DNA of 64,000 nt. It comes from Oceanobacillus neutriphilus. GTDB lineage: Bacteria; Bacillota; Bacilli; Bacillales; Amphibacillaceae. Where the stretch lies: assembly GCF_014645515.1 (NCBI RefSeq), contig NZ_BMLW01000004.1, positions 248,001 to 312,000 on the forward strand, given 5' to 3'. The position numbers were made by a program, and so were the translations under genes. Below, piece after piece: positions 1-9,371 of this stretch; the first letter of the stretch is position 1; each line of letters begins with the position of its first letter. Under the pieces are notes generated by a model. That model saw nothing but the letters and a program-made list of their open reading frames with translations, had not been told where the DNA came from and did no database searches.

Positions 1-994
1 CCGCTGCATCTAAAATATCAAGATACAATTCTAACTGCTCCTCATTAAAATACTCTTCCAACGCCGGCAACATTGCTTCACGAAAAGCATCTTGATCTAC
101 TTCTTCATTGATTTCCATTCCATTATCTAGCAACCTTTGAAGAACTGCTTCGTTTTCTTCTTCCAATAAACCTTGTGCATATTGTTCTGCTTCTGTTGCA
201 GCTTCTTTTACCGCCTCCTGCTGTTCTTTAGGCAGCGCTTCCAATTGTTCTGAACCTACCACTACATAAATCCATGAACGTACATGTTCTGTTAAATTCA
301 AATAGTTTTGTACTTCATAGAACCCATTACTTTCAATAAGGTCATTCGGATTCTCCTGACCATCAATGACACCTTGCTGTAAGCCAGTAAATACTTCATT
401 TAAACTGATTACCTGAGGCTGAGCTCCTGCCGATGACCAAGAATCTAAAAATAATGGCACGTTTGGCACACGCATACTAAATCCTCTTAAATCCTCAGGT
501 GTTGAAATTGGATAATTAGATGTTAAATTTCTCGGAGCGCGCTCCATATAAAATAACGGTGTTAAGCCAACATCTCTCTCAATATCCTGTTCAATCCTCT
601 CTCCAATCTCACCTTCAATAATATTACGCATATGCTCCTCACTCTCAAACGCATATGGAACCGCTAACATCACAGCGTTAGGTGTCCATACTTCTAATGT
701 CTCCCCTGTGATGGTTAAATCCGTAGCTCCATAACGAATCGAATTAATATTATCTACTTCACTGCCCAGTTGACTATTTGGAAAAATCTCAATGACAACT
801 TTTCCATCTGTTTTTTCTTCTACCCGGTTAGCAAATTCAACAGCTGTGCGATGCCAGAGATGACTTGCATCGGAAATATGTGTCATCTTCCAATGTGTAA
901 CATCATCATCCTTTGCGGAACTCTCCTTTGTGGAAGAGCATCCACTTAGAATAAGGAGAGTCAGCAAGCTGAATACAAACATTCTCTTTAACAT
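1..994 (-). CDS. TRAP transporter solute-binding lipoprotein (DctP family), partial
   Basis: About 331 codons are visible; the C-terminus runs off the left edge. Translation starts with a short basic and hydrophobic signal and a lipobox L-S-G-C with the lipidated Cys at residue 19, so it should be anchored outside the membrane. The mature part reads as a DctP/TAXI-type periplasmic binding fold: a VVIEIFPNSQLG segment near residue 60, a MRVPNVPLF segment and GLQQGVIDGQENP near residue 200, all typical of carboxylate-binding TRAP proteins. The start lies 29 bp after the GntR gene on the same strand, so the two are probably cotranscribed. The membrane subunits (DctQ/DctM) would lie outside the window. 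The substrate is probably an organic or sugar acid given the neighbouring dehydrogenases; this is inference. Confidence 0.85.
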   Translation of the reverse strand, partial: MLKRMFVFSLLTLLILSGCSSTKESSAKDDDVTHWKMTHISDASHLWHRTAVEFANRVEEKTDGKVVIEIFPNSQLGSEVDNINSIRYGATDLTITGETLEVWTPNAVMLAVPYAFESEEHMRNIIEGEIGERIEQDIERDVGLTPLFYMERAPRNLTSNYPISTPEDLRGFSMRVPNVPLFLDSWSSAGAQPQVISLNEVFTGLQQGVIDGQENPNDLIESNGFYEVQNYLNLTEHVRSWIYVVVGSEQLEALPKEQQEAVKEAATEAEQYAQGLLEEENEAVLQRLLDNGMEINEEVDQDAFREAMLPALEEYFNEEQLELYLDILDAA

Positions 995-1023
995 GATGTT
1001 TAACCCCTTTATAACATTTTTAT

Positions 1024-1698
1024 TTAATTAAAATAGTCAGGATACATATCCTTGAGTGCTTTTTGATCATATATAAGTAATGCCAGGTGCGCCCGAATCA
1101 AATCCTCCGCTTTTTTTTGATTCTTTTCCTTTATAGCCTCAACCATTGCCTCATGCTGTTCAACTAACTTCTTCCAGTTCAATTTTAACTCGATACTCAA
1201 TTTACGAAGCCGCATAGAATGCGTGTCCATTTTTTGAATTGTTTTCCATACACGATGCTTGTCCGTCCCCTCTGCAAGCAGCCTATGAAATTCTTTATCT
1301 AAAATATATAAGGTATTTTCATCATCATCATCTCTTGCCTTTTTCTGTTCTATTACATTCATTTCTAATTTATTCAAACAATCATCAGAAAACTGTTCAC
1401 ATGCTAAACGAATAATTCCTGCTTCCGCCTGCTCTCGTAAAAAACGTGCTTCTTCCACATGATCTAAATCAATTAATGCCACAAATGATCCTCTTTGCGG
1501 AAGCACCGTTAAAAGTTCATCTTCTTTTAATCTTAGAAAAGCTTCTCTGACGGGGGTGCGGCTAACCTCCAGCTCTTCAGAAATCTCTTTCTCAGAAATC
1601 GCAGCACCAGGAGGCAGCTCCAAATCCATAATAGATTCTCTCAATGAGTCGTAAACAAAATCTCTCGTTGAATGTTTAAATTTAGTTCGGTTTAACAT
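1024..1698 (-). CDS. GntR-family regulator, FadR/FCD subgroup
   Basis: The 224-residue protein has an N-terminal GntR winged helix (about residues 14-75, with the EELEVSRTPVREA recognition segment and the PQRGSFV wing) followed by an all-helical FCD ligand domain (about 85-210, with conserved acidic and His positions including EFHRLLAEGT). FCD regulators commonly bind organic acids through a metal. It is transcribed away from the Ldh_2 dehydrogenase and directly before the TRAP binding protein, so it probably controls both through the palindrome in the shared 94-bp promoter region. A ribosome site AAAGGAG precedes the ATG. Confidence 0.88.
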   Translation of the reverse strand: MLNRTKFKHSTRDFVYDSLRESIMDLELPPGAAISEKEISEELEVSRTPVREAFLRLKEDELLTVLPQRGSFVALIDLDHVEEARFLREQAEAGIIRLACEQFSDDCLNKLEMNVIEQKKARDDDDENTLYILDKEFHRLLAEGTDKHRVWKTIQKMDTHSMRLRKLSIELKLNWKKLVEQHEAMVEAIKEKNQKKAEDLIRAHLALLIYDQKALKDMYPDYFN

Positions 1699-1732
1699 CT
1701 TCTTATCTCCTTTCTGAAATTTATTCTACCAC

Positions 1733-1754
1733 ACTACCATACAAGTATGCTAGT
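1733..1754. promoter_or_regulatory. Probable GntR operator palindrome
   Basis: Arms ACTACCATAC and GTATGCTAGT are inverted around a 2-bp centre with one mismatched pair, which gives a 22-bp palindrome in the divergent region between the GntR gene and the Ldh_2 gene. FadR-type repressors bind short palindromes of this layout next to their own gene, so autoregulation and control of the dehydrogenase are likely. Confidence 0.65.
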
Positions 1755-1759
1755 ATAAA

Positions 1760-1773
1760 TTTAAACGTTTTCA
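1760..1773 (+). promoter_or_regulatory. Candidate cre (CcpA) site
   Basis: TTTAAACGTTTTCA differs at one position from the cre consensus TGWNANCGNTNWCA. It lies between the GntR palindrome and the ribosome site of the Ldh_2 gene, where CcpA would block transcription. This is sequence match only. Confidence 0.45.
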
Positions 1774-1792
1774 AAGGAAAGGAGAAATTTCT

Positions 1793-2803
1793 ATGATTTC
1801 AAAAAAGGAGCTCCAAGATATAACAAAGAAAATATTTTTAAAGTATGGTGTAACAGAAGAAGCTGCTGAAGTAATCGCTGATGTTCTTGTTCACGCCAAC
1901 TTAAGAGGTGTCGATTCTCATGGTGTTTTACGGGTAGAACATTATATTAATCGAATCCAAGCTGGCGGAATTAATCCTGCTCCAGCGCTGCAAGTAACTA
2001 AAACCTCTCCCTCCACCAGTACTCTTGATGGGGATAATGGGTTTGGACACTATATCTCTAAATCAGCAATGGATATAGCAATTAAACAAGCTAAAGAAAC
2101 AGGAACTGGAGCTGTAGCAGTCAAAAATAGCAGTCATTGCGGAGCGCTTTCTTACTTCGTTGAACAAGCTGCTCAAAATAAATTAATTGGTATAGCGATG
2201 ACTCACACAGATAAAATAGTTGTTCCTTTCGGTGGATCAGAACCTTTCTTCGGTACTAACCCAATCGCTTTTGGCTTTCCGGCAAATAAGGAAGAGCCTG
2301 TCATATTAGATTTCGCTACAAGCACCGTCGCTTTAGGTAAGATTTTAAATGCAAAAGAAAAAAAAGAAAGTATTCCCGACGGCTGGGGGGTAGATGAAAA
2401 TGGTGAAGCTACACACGATCCAAATAAAGTAGTTGCATTATCACCTTTTGGCGGTCCTAAAGGATATGGACTGGCAATGGTAGTTGAAATATTTTCTGCA
2501 ATGCTGACTGGAGCAGCTTTTGGCCCCCATGTCTCTAAAATGTATGGAGAATATGATAAAAACCGGGAATTAGGTCATTTCTTTATGGCAATCGATCCAG
2601 CAAAATTTGTTTCCATTGATATATTTACATCTCGACTCGATCAAATGATTCAGGAATTAAGGGAAGCTGCCCCTGGTCCAAATACAGACAGAATTTATAT
2701 TCCTGGCGAGTTAGAGACGCTCAATGCCCAAAAAAGGGGAAAAGAAGGGATTCCATTGCCTGATTCAGTCCTTGCATTTTTGAAACAGGAAATTGGAAAA
2801 TAA
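1793..2803 (+). CDS. Ldh_2 family NAD(P)-dependent 2-hydroxyacid dehydrogenase
   Basis: The 336-residue protein belongs to the malate/L-sulfolactate/ureidoglycolate dehydrogenase family (YlbC, AllD, YiaK type), which is unrelated to classical lactate dehydrogenase. Visible family signatures are RGVDSHGVLR (residues 38-47), the SSHCGALSY segment with the catalytic-type His115, and GFGHYIS near residue 83. The enzymes are cytosolic and reduce or oxidise 2-hydroxy acids. Length is slightly short for the family (about 340-360) but all core segments are present. The gene is monocistronic between the GntR operator and a hairpin at 2841. With the TRAP binding protein next door it probably acts on an imported hydroxy or keto acid; the substrate cannot be told from sequence. 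Confidence 0.85.
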   Translation: MISKKELQDITKKIFLKYGVTEEAAEVIADVLVHANLRGVDSHGVLRVEHYINRIQAGGINPAPALQVTKTSPSTSTLDGDNGFGHYISKSAMDIAIKQAKETGTGAVAVKNSSHCGALSYFVEQAAQNKLIGIAMTHTDKIVVPFGGSEPFFGTNPIAFGFPANKEEPVILDFATSTVALGKILNAKEKKESIPDGWGVDENGEATHDPNKVVALSPFGGPKGYGLAMVVEIFSAMLTGAAFGPHVSKMYGEYDKNRELGHFFMAIDPAKFVSIDIFTSRLDQMIQELREAAPGPNTDRIYIPGELETLNAQKRGKEGIPLPDSVLAFLKQEIGK

Positions 2804-2840
2804 AGCCAAGAGTATAAAACAAATAGTAGCTGAATCATCT

Positions 2841-2874
2841 GATAGAGGGAATTAACATAACTTTTCCCTCTATC
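2841..2874 (+). terminator. Hairpin terminator after Ldh_2 gene
   Basis: Perfect arms GATAGAGGGAA and TTCCCTCTATC enclose a 12-base loop and are followed by TTCCTTT, 37 bp after the stop codon. Confidence 0.7.
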
Positions 2875-2949
2875 TTCCTTTAAATGATTCAACTATTAAT
2901 AGTTATAATTAGCTTGACAGAAAACTTATCAGAATACTATTGACTTATA

Positions 2950-2967
2950 TTGTGAAATGATTCACAA
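2950..2967. promoter_or_regulatory. Rex operator upstream of ldh
   Basis: TTGTGAAATGATTCACAA is a perfect match to the Rex (redox repressor) consensus TTGTGAA-N4-TTCACAA. It sits 48 bp before the ldh start in the promoter region. Rex binds NAD+ and represses fermentation genes until NADH rises, so ldh here should be induced under oxygen limitation. Confidence 0.88.
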
Positions 2968-2978
2968 TATAAAGGTAA

Positions 2979-3977
<999 letters not shown>

Positions 3978-3993
3978 ATCTTAGATGATTATT

Positions 3994-4041
3994 AAAAACG
4001 TAATAGGAAGCATTTTATTCTGCTCCCTATTACGTTTTTTT
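3994..4041. terminator. Bidirectional terminator between ldh and the acid-sugar kinase
   Basis: Arms AAAAACGTAATAGG and CCTATTACGTTTTTT are A-rich on one side and T-rich on the other, so the hairpin can end both the ldh transcript and the convergent kinase transcript. Confidence 0.85.
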
Positions 4042-4047
4042 CATCTG

Positions 4048-5487
4048 CTACTCTTTCCCCTCTAAAACAGCTACAACTTCTTTTAGCGTTTCCGGCTGTC
4101 CGACATTTCCGGGGAAAATAATATAAGCAGCATTTGGAAATTTGCTCTCAGGTCCAGTCTTCCAAACAGGAATACCCGGTTTCACCTGTCCTGCTACTTC
4201 TGCACGTTTCACAGACAAGCCTTCTGTTCCGATACTGCTGGAGGTAATCCCGCCCTTTGCAACAATATAACTCGGCTGTACTGCCAAATCCTTCACAATA
4301 CTCGTTACCGCATCTGAAATTTTTACAGATTGCTTTAATTCTTCTTCCTTCTTATTTTCTCCAAGGTCCAGACGTTCTCTGCGCGTATAGTAAACAACAG
4401 ATTGTCCGTTTTTAATTGCTTCTTCACAGGCTAAACGAACCCGTTCTGTTTCTTTTTTGAACTGCTCTTCATCCTGAACGAGATGCACATCGAATTCAAT
4501 TCCCTGTACCAATCCGCTATCCAACAGGTGCTGTAATTGTTCTGTTGTCTTTTTCACATGAGAGCCGACTGCCACCAGTCCACCATTTTTCCTGCTTTTA
4601 GAAATAAGCATTTCTTCTCTGGTTAATAAAGGCTTGTCACTGATACCTCCAAGTACTTTTGTTAAGGAAGCGGCGCTCCGGCAGATAAAATGCTTCCCGG
4701 CACGAATAGCTTTGATTAATGCTGTAGCAAAAACCTCTACATCCTCATAGCCGACTGCGTTCACTATGATTTTTTGAAAATCCTTTGCCTGCAGCAATTG
4801 TTCTTTAATTTCATCTGCTTTTTGGTTACGCAAATCCTTTAACGAAATATAAATCGTACTTTCTTTTGTATATCGGCCATTCGTTTTTTCCTCCACCCAT
4901 TCACCAAGATCAGAAGCAGTGAATCCAAATGTTCTATCCTTTGCAAATTCTGTATCCCCGGCAGGAACCAGGACATCTCCATCCTGAACATAGTGAACAT
5001 TATTTATGGTGAATCTTCCGCCTTCTTTGAAAAATGGAATAATGACCTCTCCATCAAAGGAAACTGCTCCCTTTTCTTCGATAGTTTCTTTCAAAATCTC
5101 TGTTTCCAGCGGGTAGTGCCCACGCATTGTAGAATCTGAACGGCTGATTAAAATATAAGGAATGTCTTTTTCCTCAGATACTGTCTGGACCCGCTCAGCA
5201 ATGTCTGTATGACAGCGGATCGTTTCCTGTTCAGTAAATCCGCGTGAGTTTGTCAAAATGAAAAACATACTTACCTCTTCTTCAAATCCTGCTTCAATCG
5301 AGGCTTTATCCCAATTTGTATAAACAGATACACCATGTACCGTCTGAATTCCTGTGGGGTCATCATCAAGGACAACAATTTTATACGGAGAATCTGCTAA
5401 TTCTGCTTGCAGAACGGATAGCGTTTGCTGTCCATCAACTACTTTGATGCTGCTCAAAGTCTCTTTTGCATTTAGCGTTTCTGCCAT
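4048..5487 (-). CDS. Four-carbon acid sugar kinase (DUF1537 / OtnK-like)
   Basis: The 479-residue protein matches the DUF1537 kinase family, shown by Gerlt and colleagues to phosphorylate 3-oxo-tetronates or tetronates in acid-sugar catabolism. The N-terminal substrate domain carries the signature DDDPTG at residues 41-46 and an SRSDSTMRGHYP segment near residue 115. The C-terminal nucleotide domain contains GGLVAVGSHV and the KGGITSSS motif. It starts one base after the stop of the 3-hydroxyisobutyrate-dehydrogenase-like gene, so the two are translationally linked. This matches the known LtnD plus kinase pairing (oxidise, then phosphorylate). No OtnC-type aldolase or OtnI isomerase is visible nearby, so the pathway is incomplete in the window. 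Confidence 0.85.
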   Translation of the reverse strand: MAETLNAKETLSSIKVVDGQQTLSVLQAELADSPYKIVVLDDDPTGIQTVHGVSVYTNWDKASIEAGFEEEVSMFFILTNSRGFTEQETIRCHTDIAERVQTVSEEKDIPYILISRSDSTMRGHYPLETEILKETIEEKGAVSFDGEVIIPFFKEGGRFTINNVHYVQDGDVLVPAGDTEFAKDRTFGFTASDLGEWVEEKTNGRYTKESTIYISLKDLRNQKADEIKEQLLQAKDFQKIIVNAVGYEDVEVFATALIKAIRAGKHFICRSAASLTKVLGGISDKPLLTREEMLISKSRKNGGLVAVGSHVKKTTEQLQHLLDSGLVQGIEFDVHLVQDEEQFKKETERVRLACEEAIKNGQSVVYYTRRERLDLGENKKEEELKQSVKISDAVTSIVKDLAVQPSYIVAKGGITSSSIGTEGLSVKRAEVAGQVKPGIPVWKTGPESKFPNAAYIIFPGNVGQPETLKEVVAVLEGKE

Positions 5488-5488
5488 A

Positions 5489-6391
5489 TTACTCCACCTC
5501 TTCTCTTTTCACAATCACATTTGCTAATTTTTCATAATGCTGCACAATACTTGCATGGTCTAATGTTTCTTTGCCGTCGCTTGCTAAAGAATGGAAAATT
5601 TCCAATAGCTGACTGGATAATGGAAGTGGTACATGCAAATCATGTGCCGTATTCATTACATTGGTAATATCCTTCATATTTATATCCACGCGTCCGCCAG
5701 CTGTAAAATTACGGTCCAGCATCATTGGAACTTTTGCATCCAATACCGCACTTCCAGCCAAGCCACCACGAATCGCCTGATACATTTTCTCTGTATCAAT
5801 CCCCGCTTTGGCAGCAAGTGTCACTGCCTCAGAAACAGCAGCAATATTTAAGTTAACGATAATCTGATTAGCCAATTTTGCTGTAGATCCACAACCGGAA
5901 TCACCAACTAAAACAACTTCTTTTCCCACTGCTCTCAATATCGGCTTTACATTTTCAAAATCAGCTGATGCACCTCCAACCATAATAGCAAGCGTTCCCT
6001 CAATTGCTCCTGTCTCTCCACCACTTACCGGTGCATCTAAAAATGAAACGCCATGCTCTGCTGCTTCCAGTGACAGCTGTTTTGACTCTGTCGGTAATAC
6101 AGAGCTCATATCCACAATAATGGAGCCTTCCTTTGCGCCCTCGATAACGCCATTCATGCCAAAAATAGCCGCACGGACATGGGCTCCCTTTGGAAGCATG
6201 GTAATAACCACTTCACTGTTTTCAGCCACTTCTTTTCCGGTTGCTGCGGGTATTGCTCCTGCTGCCGCAACTGTTTTCACTGCCTCTGGATTTAGATCAA
6301 AAGCAGTCACCCTAAAGCCAGCTTTTAATAAATTCTTTGTCATCGGCATCCCCATAATTCCTAATCCAATAAATCCGACACTTTGTTTCAT
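5489..6391 (-). CDS. 3-hydroxyisobutyrate-dehydrogenase family oxidoreductase (LtnD/GarR-like)
   Basis: The 300-residue beta-hydroxyacid dehydrogenase has the NAD(P) motif GLGIMG at residues 9-14, the substrate motif DAPVSGG at 119-125 and the catalytic Lys172 in STAKLANQ. The family includes tartronate semialdehyde reductase, L-threonate dehydrogenase and 3-hydroxyisobutyrate dehydrogenase. Pairing with a DUF1537 kinase favours a C2-oxidising tetronate dehydrogenase (LtnD role), which is inference from gene context. The RpiR regulator lies 71 bp upstream on the same strand and probably shares its transcript. Confidence 0.85.
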   Translation of the reverse strand: MKQSVGFIGLGIMGMPMTKNLLKAGFRVTAFDLNPEAVKTVAAAGAIPAATGKEVAENSEVVITMLPKGAHVRAAIFGMNGVIEGAKEGSIIVDMSSVLPTESKQLSLEAAEHGVSFLDAPVSGGETGAIEGTLAIMVGGASADFENVKPILRAVGKEVVLVGDSGCGSTAKLANQIIVNLNIAAVSEAVTLAAKAGIDTEKMYQAIRGGLAGSAVLDAKVPMMLDRNFTAGGRVDINMKDITNVMNTAHDLHVPLPLSSQLLEIFHSLASDGKETLDHASIVQHYEKLANVIVKREEVE

Positions 6392-6462
6392 CTTTTAGCC
6401 TCCTTTTTATAGATTAAATACATACCTGTTAACATTTATCATTTTCTTCATTATCTGCTCCC

Positions 6463-7308
6463 TTACTTCTTCATTCTCGTAACGGCCAGACGGGATAAAT
6501 TGATTTGTCTTTTGCCTTCTTCCCCAAGCATCGCAGACATCTTTGTATACAGCGTATCCATCATTGTTAACTGAATAAGCCTTGAAACCATTGCATCTGA
6601 CTGTCTGTTTGTTTCATTTGCCTGCGTCAGCAGCAGACAATCTGCCATCCCTGCCAGTGAAACGTTTTCATTAGAAGTAATAACAATTAAAAATGCCCCG
6701 TTATTTTTAGCCATTTCACTAACATGGATGGTGTCGATGGTTTCTCCAGAATGGGAGATAGCTATTACAACGTCTCCCTCTGACATATGACTGGCATAAA
6801 TGGCTTGATAATGCGGATCTTTAACGGCTATCGCTTTTCCGCCGAGCCGCATAAATTTATGGGCACAATCCTCCGCAACAGTTCCTGATAACCCTTGTCC
6901 AATGAAATAGATTTGATTCGCTGAAATTAATCTGCCGACAGCTTCATAAATCTTTTTTTCATTCATTTTTGCTTTTGTCAGCTTCATAGCTTGAAAATAC
7001 TGCTGTCCAATCTTTTCAAACATGGTCCCGATATCATCCTCAGGTAAGATATCCACCTGTGCAGGGTTTGCCTGTTGATAATCCCCCTGCTCCTGTGCCA
7101 GAGCCACCTTCAATTCCTGATAACTGTTATAACCAAGTTTCCGATAAAGACGTACAACACTTGGCTCACTAACCAGGCTCAATCCCGCCAGCTCATTCAT
7201 AGATAGTAAAAATGGTTTCTTATGTATCTCTAATTGATGTATAATCTTATGTTCAGTATTTGTAAGCGATTTCCTTTTTTCTTGAATTCGATGTTTAAAA
7301 CTTTTCAT
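6463..7308 (-). CDS. MurR/RpiR-family regulator of the acid-sugar genes
   Basis: The start at 7308 is chosen because GAGGAGG lies just before it; a longer frame to 7365 has no comparable ribosome site. The protein of 281 residues has an N-terminal HTH_6 domain (about 1-80, with SEPSVVRLYRKLGY as recognition region) and a C-terminal SIS sugar-phosphate-binding domain (about 125-250, with the VIAISHSGET signature). SIS regulators sense phosphosugars, so a phosphorylated four-carbon acid made by the neighbouring kinase is a plausible ligand. Two palindromes lie directly upstream. Confidence 0.87.
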   Translation of the reverse strand: MKSFKHRIQEKRKSLTNTEHKIIHQLEIHKKPFLLSMNELAGLSLVSEPSVVRLYRKLGYNSYQELKVALAQEQGDYQQANPAQVDILPEDDIGTMFEKIGQQYFQAMKLTKAKMNEKKIYEAVGRLISANQIYFIGQGLSGTVAEDCAHKFMRLGGKAIAVKDPHYQAIYASHMSEGDVVIAISHSGETIDTIHVSEMAKNNGAFLIVITSNENVSLAGMADCLLLTQANETNRQSDAMVSRLIQLTMMDTLYTKMSAMLGEEGKRQINLSRLAVTRMKK

Positions 7309-7331
7309 TTCTTCCTCCTCACCTATTATGT

Positions 7332-7345
7332 TAGTAATATTACTA
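7332..7345. promoter_or_regulatory. RpiR operator candidate 1
   Basis: TAGTAATATTACTA is a perfect 14-bp palindrome 24 bp upstream of the RpiR start codon. It shares the GTA(A/G)T...A(T/C)TAC pattern with the second palindrome at 7396. Confidence 0.55.
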
Positions 7346-7395
7346 CACATATTAAAGATAGACAAGTTATATTTTTCAGAAAAAACGTTTTTCTT

Positions 7396-7410
7396 TGTAG
7401 TTTTACTACA
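7396..7410. promoter_or_regulatory. RpiR operator candidate 2
   Basis: TGTAGT and ACTACA are perfect inverted arms around TTT. Together with the palindrome at 7332 (centres about 64 bp apart, near six helical turns) it could support cooperative binding of a tetrameric RpiR protein. Confidence 0.55.
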
Positions 7411-7450
7411 TCATTATCAGAGTATATGGATTCTGCTATCTAAGCTAAAT

Positions 7451-7497
7451 AAAGACATAGCCTATCTGAAATACATTTTCAGATAGGCTATGTCTTT
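7451..7497 (-). terminator. Long perfect hairpin after the dioxygenase gene
   Basis: AAAGACATAGCCTATCTGAAA pairs over 20 bp with its complement around a loop of about five bases, 16 bp after the dioxygenase stop. Both ends are A/T-rich, so it may act in both directions. Confidence 0.85.
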
Positions 7498-7512
7498 AAC
7501 GCTATGAATACA

Positions 7513-8280
7513 TTATTCATCATCTACATCAGCTACAACAGTTTGCTGATAATCAATTAAGATGACCGAACGGACACCAGCTTCCTCCCCATCACCTTTT
7601 TCAATAGGACTGACATAATGGGAAACCGCTGAATCCGCTACCCCATATGATTCCAAAGGCTTTGTAATTTCAAAAATCTCTTTCACATCTTCCTGATTAA
7701 CCGTATCAAAATTTTCTCCTGCTGCATTTGGAACGCCAATGGCGTTGGTACCGCCTTTTACGTTCTCTCTTTTGATTAAATGGGCAAAAGTAAACGGCTC
7801 TCCATCCTGATGAAAACAATTCGGTGAAGAAACAGCTTTGTCCGTATCATTTTCCACATAAAGCTTTACAAAATGCACACCAACGTGAATCGGCATGATA
7901 CGGTCTTCTTCCTTCCAAAATGTTTCATGATAATCAAACAGGATAATTTTTTCTAATAATTTATTTGCTTGTATTTCTTTATCAATACAAGGGAATTCGC
8001 GATAAGAGCCTGGATATTCCGGATTAAATTTTCCTTGGAAGTATGCAGAGTACTCCTTTCCATCTTTAGTAAGCGTTGGAAGCCATTCAATCTGACCAGA
8101 GGTTGGCAACACAAGTGCACGTGAATATCTTCTATAGCGATTTAACCCTTTGGCATATTCGTCAGCAGGAAGGTCCTCAAAATAATTTAATAATGCCTGA
8201 TAGTCTGCTTCTATACCTTCATAGTCTAATTGCCGCATTAAATCATACCGCGCATAGCCATTATTTTTTAAGTTACTCAT
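7513..8280 (-). CDS. 2-oxoglutarate/Fe(II) dioxygenase, isoleucine-dioxygenase-like (2OG-Fe_Oxy_2)
   Basis: The 255-residue protein has the jelly-roll iron triad: H157-x-D159 in FHQDGEP, distal His221 in VSHYVSP, and an Arg (R237, GVRSVILIDY) placed to bind 2-oxoglutarate. The HxDGEPxxFxHL stretch resembles the Bacillus L-isoleucine 4-hydroxylase family (DUF2257), which hydroxylates free aliphatic amino acids in the cytosol. The exact amino acid cannot be read from sequence. It is monocistronic, with a perfect terminator downstream and about 320 bp of non-coding DNA upstream. Confidence 0.8.
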   Translation of the reverse strand: MSNLKNNGYARYDLMRQLDYEGIEADYQALLNYFEDLPADEYAKGLNRYRRYSRALVLPTSGQIEWLPTLTKDGKEYSAYFQGKFNPEYPGSYREFPCIDKEIQANKLLEKIILFDYHETFWKEEDRIMPIHVGVHFVKLYVENDTDKAVSSPNCFHQDGEPFTFAHLIKRENVKGGTNAIGVPNAAGENFDTVNQEDVKEIFEITKPLESYGVADSAVSHYVSPIEKGDGEEAGVRSVILIDYQQTVVADVDDE

Positions 8281-8603
8281 CTATATTACTCCTTTATTGT
8301 GTATACTTCTTAGTATTTCTAATAGGTTCTATTACCAAAGCAATTACAAATTATTATTTTAGAGGATTTGGATTGAAAAAACAAATGGGATAGAAGTTTG
8401 TTTAAATTATATAGTGACGTTATTAACTAGAAAATTTATGAATTAAAGGAAGTTTTATTGATGAAAATAATAATAAATCCAGCTGTTCCTTTAATATAAT
8501 CGTTCATTTTCATATTTACTTTAAAAAATACCCTTTTTTTCATAGATATATTACAACCATTCTATTAAAATAGAATTATAAATTATATCTCAGGGGTGGT
8601 TAG
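8281..8603. other. Intergenic region between dioxygenase and XRE/ImmA operon
   Basis: No gene is evident. It must hold the divergent promoters. Visible structure is an inverted repeat ATTAAAGGAA (8443-8452) with TTCCTTTAAT (8484-8493), and the palindrome at 8559. A 12-codon frame at 8461-8499 with a passable ribosome site encodes MKIIINPAVPLI, which I do not call a gene. Confidence 0.5.
8559..8576. promoter_or_regulatory. Perfect palindrome before the XRE/ImmA operon
   Basis: ATTCTATT and AATAGAAT are perfect inverted arms around AA, 27 bp before the ATG of the first gene. The position fits an operator for the XRE domain encoded by the second gene, giving the autoregulation usual for such pairs. 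Confidence 0.6.
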
Positions 8604-9347
8604 ATGGATCAATATAAATTTGACTCAAGTGACAGTAAATTTATTGTGGAGGCTATTGTTGAAGGTTACCGGGATTACGTAGATCATCGTAAAGAACGTC
8701 ATCACAATATGAAAATCAGCTTTGCCTTCGCATGGACTAAGGGAAACTTTATTGAAAGCAGACTTGCTGAAAATAGTGACAGGGTTCATTTAACATATAG
8801 ACGTGCAAAAGCAGGTTTAACATGGGATTATTTACAGTTTATTAATGGAGACACGAAAAAACTTTTTTTAATTAAAAATGCGGCGTATTTCAATAAAGAT
8901 CGTTTTTCTCAAGCAATACTCCCTGGAAATATGAATCATAAAAGACCGCAAAGAACCTACCTCCATGAGCTTTCGAAAATAAATGAGCACCTTGACTTTA
9001 TAGATACATCTAAGAATGCGAATAGTTCAAATGAAATGAGTGAACAGCTTTCTTTATTTATAACTGATATGCAAGTACAAAATGAGCTTACAGATTTACA
9101 AGCGTCTTATAACGAATTTCACATTCTTACTTATAGCATTGATGATGCCTATCAGATATCTGAAATAATGCATTATCTCCCAAACCCTGATGATAACAAA
9201 GCTTATCTAATCGAAGACCTTTCAGATTACATCTCAGGTTCCGAATTAACCGATGAAGAAAGAGACATAATTGCTCCAGAACAGGATAATGATATAATTA
9301 ACCCTGAAGAATTTGACATTGGCATTTTAGAAGAAGAACAAGAATAA
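8604..9347 (+). CDS. Unknown protein paired with XRE-ImmA/IrrE protease
   Basis: I do not recognise this 247-residue protein with confidence; from memory it resembles DUF5986 proteins that sit beside ImmA/IrrE repressors. The first half is mixed and basic (residues 1-125, with a conserved-looking aromatic stretch around WTKGNF and LTWDYLQF). The last third is helical and very acidic, ending in a run rich in Glu and Asp. It has no signal peptide or membrane segment, so it should be cytosolic. It begins with GGGGTGG as ribosome site and ends 24 bp before the protease gene, so they form a two-gene operon. The arrangement (unknown effector first, HTH-protease second) is like toxin-antitoxin or phage-repressor modules. 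Confidence 0.7.
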   Translation: MDQYKFDSSDSKFIVEAIVEGYRDYVDHRKERHHNMKISFAFAWTKGNFIESRLAENSDRVHLTYRRAKAGLTWDYLQFINGDTKKLFLIKNAAYFNKDRFSQAILPGNMNHKRPQRTYLHELSKINEHLDFIDTSKNANSSNEMSEQLSLFITDMQVQNELTDLQASYNEFHILTYSIDDAYQISEIMHYLPNPDDNKAYLIEDLSDYISGSELTDEERDIIAPEQDNDIINPEEFDIGILEEEQE

Positions 9348-9371
9348 TTTTTATGACAAGGAGGGCACTAC

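Noticed and set aside
8461..8499. 12-codon frame MKIIINPAVPLI with a ribosome-like site upstream of the XRE/ImmA operon
   Set aside because: Too short, overlaps an inverted repeat and has no recognised partner; chance occurrence cannot be excluded.
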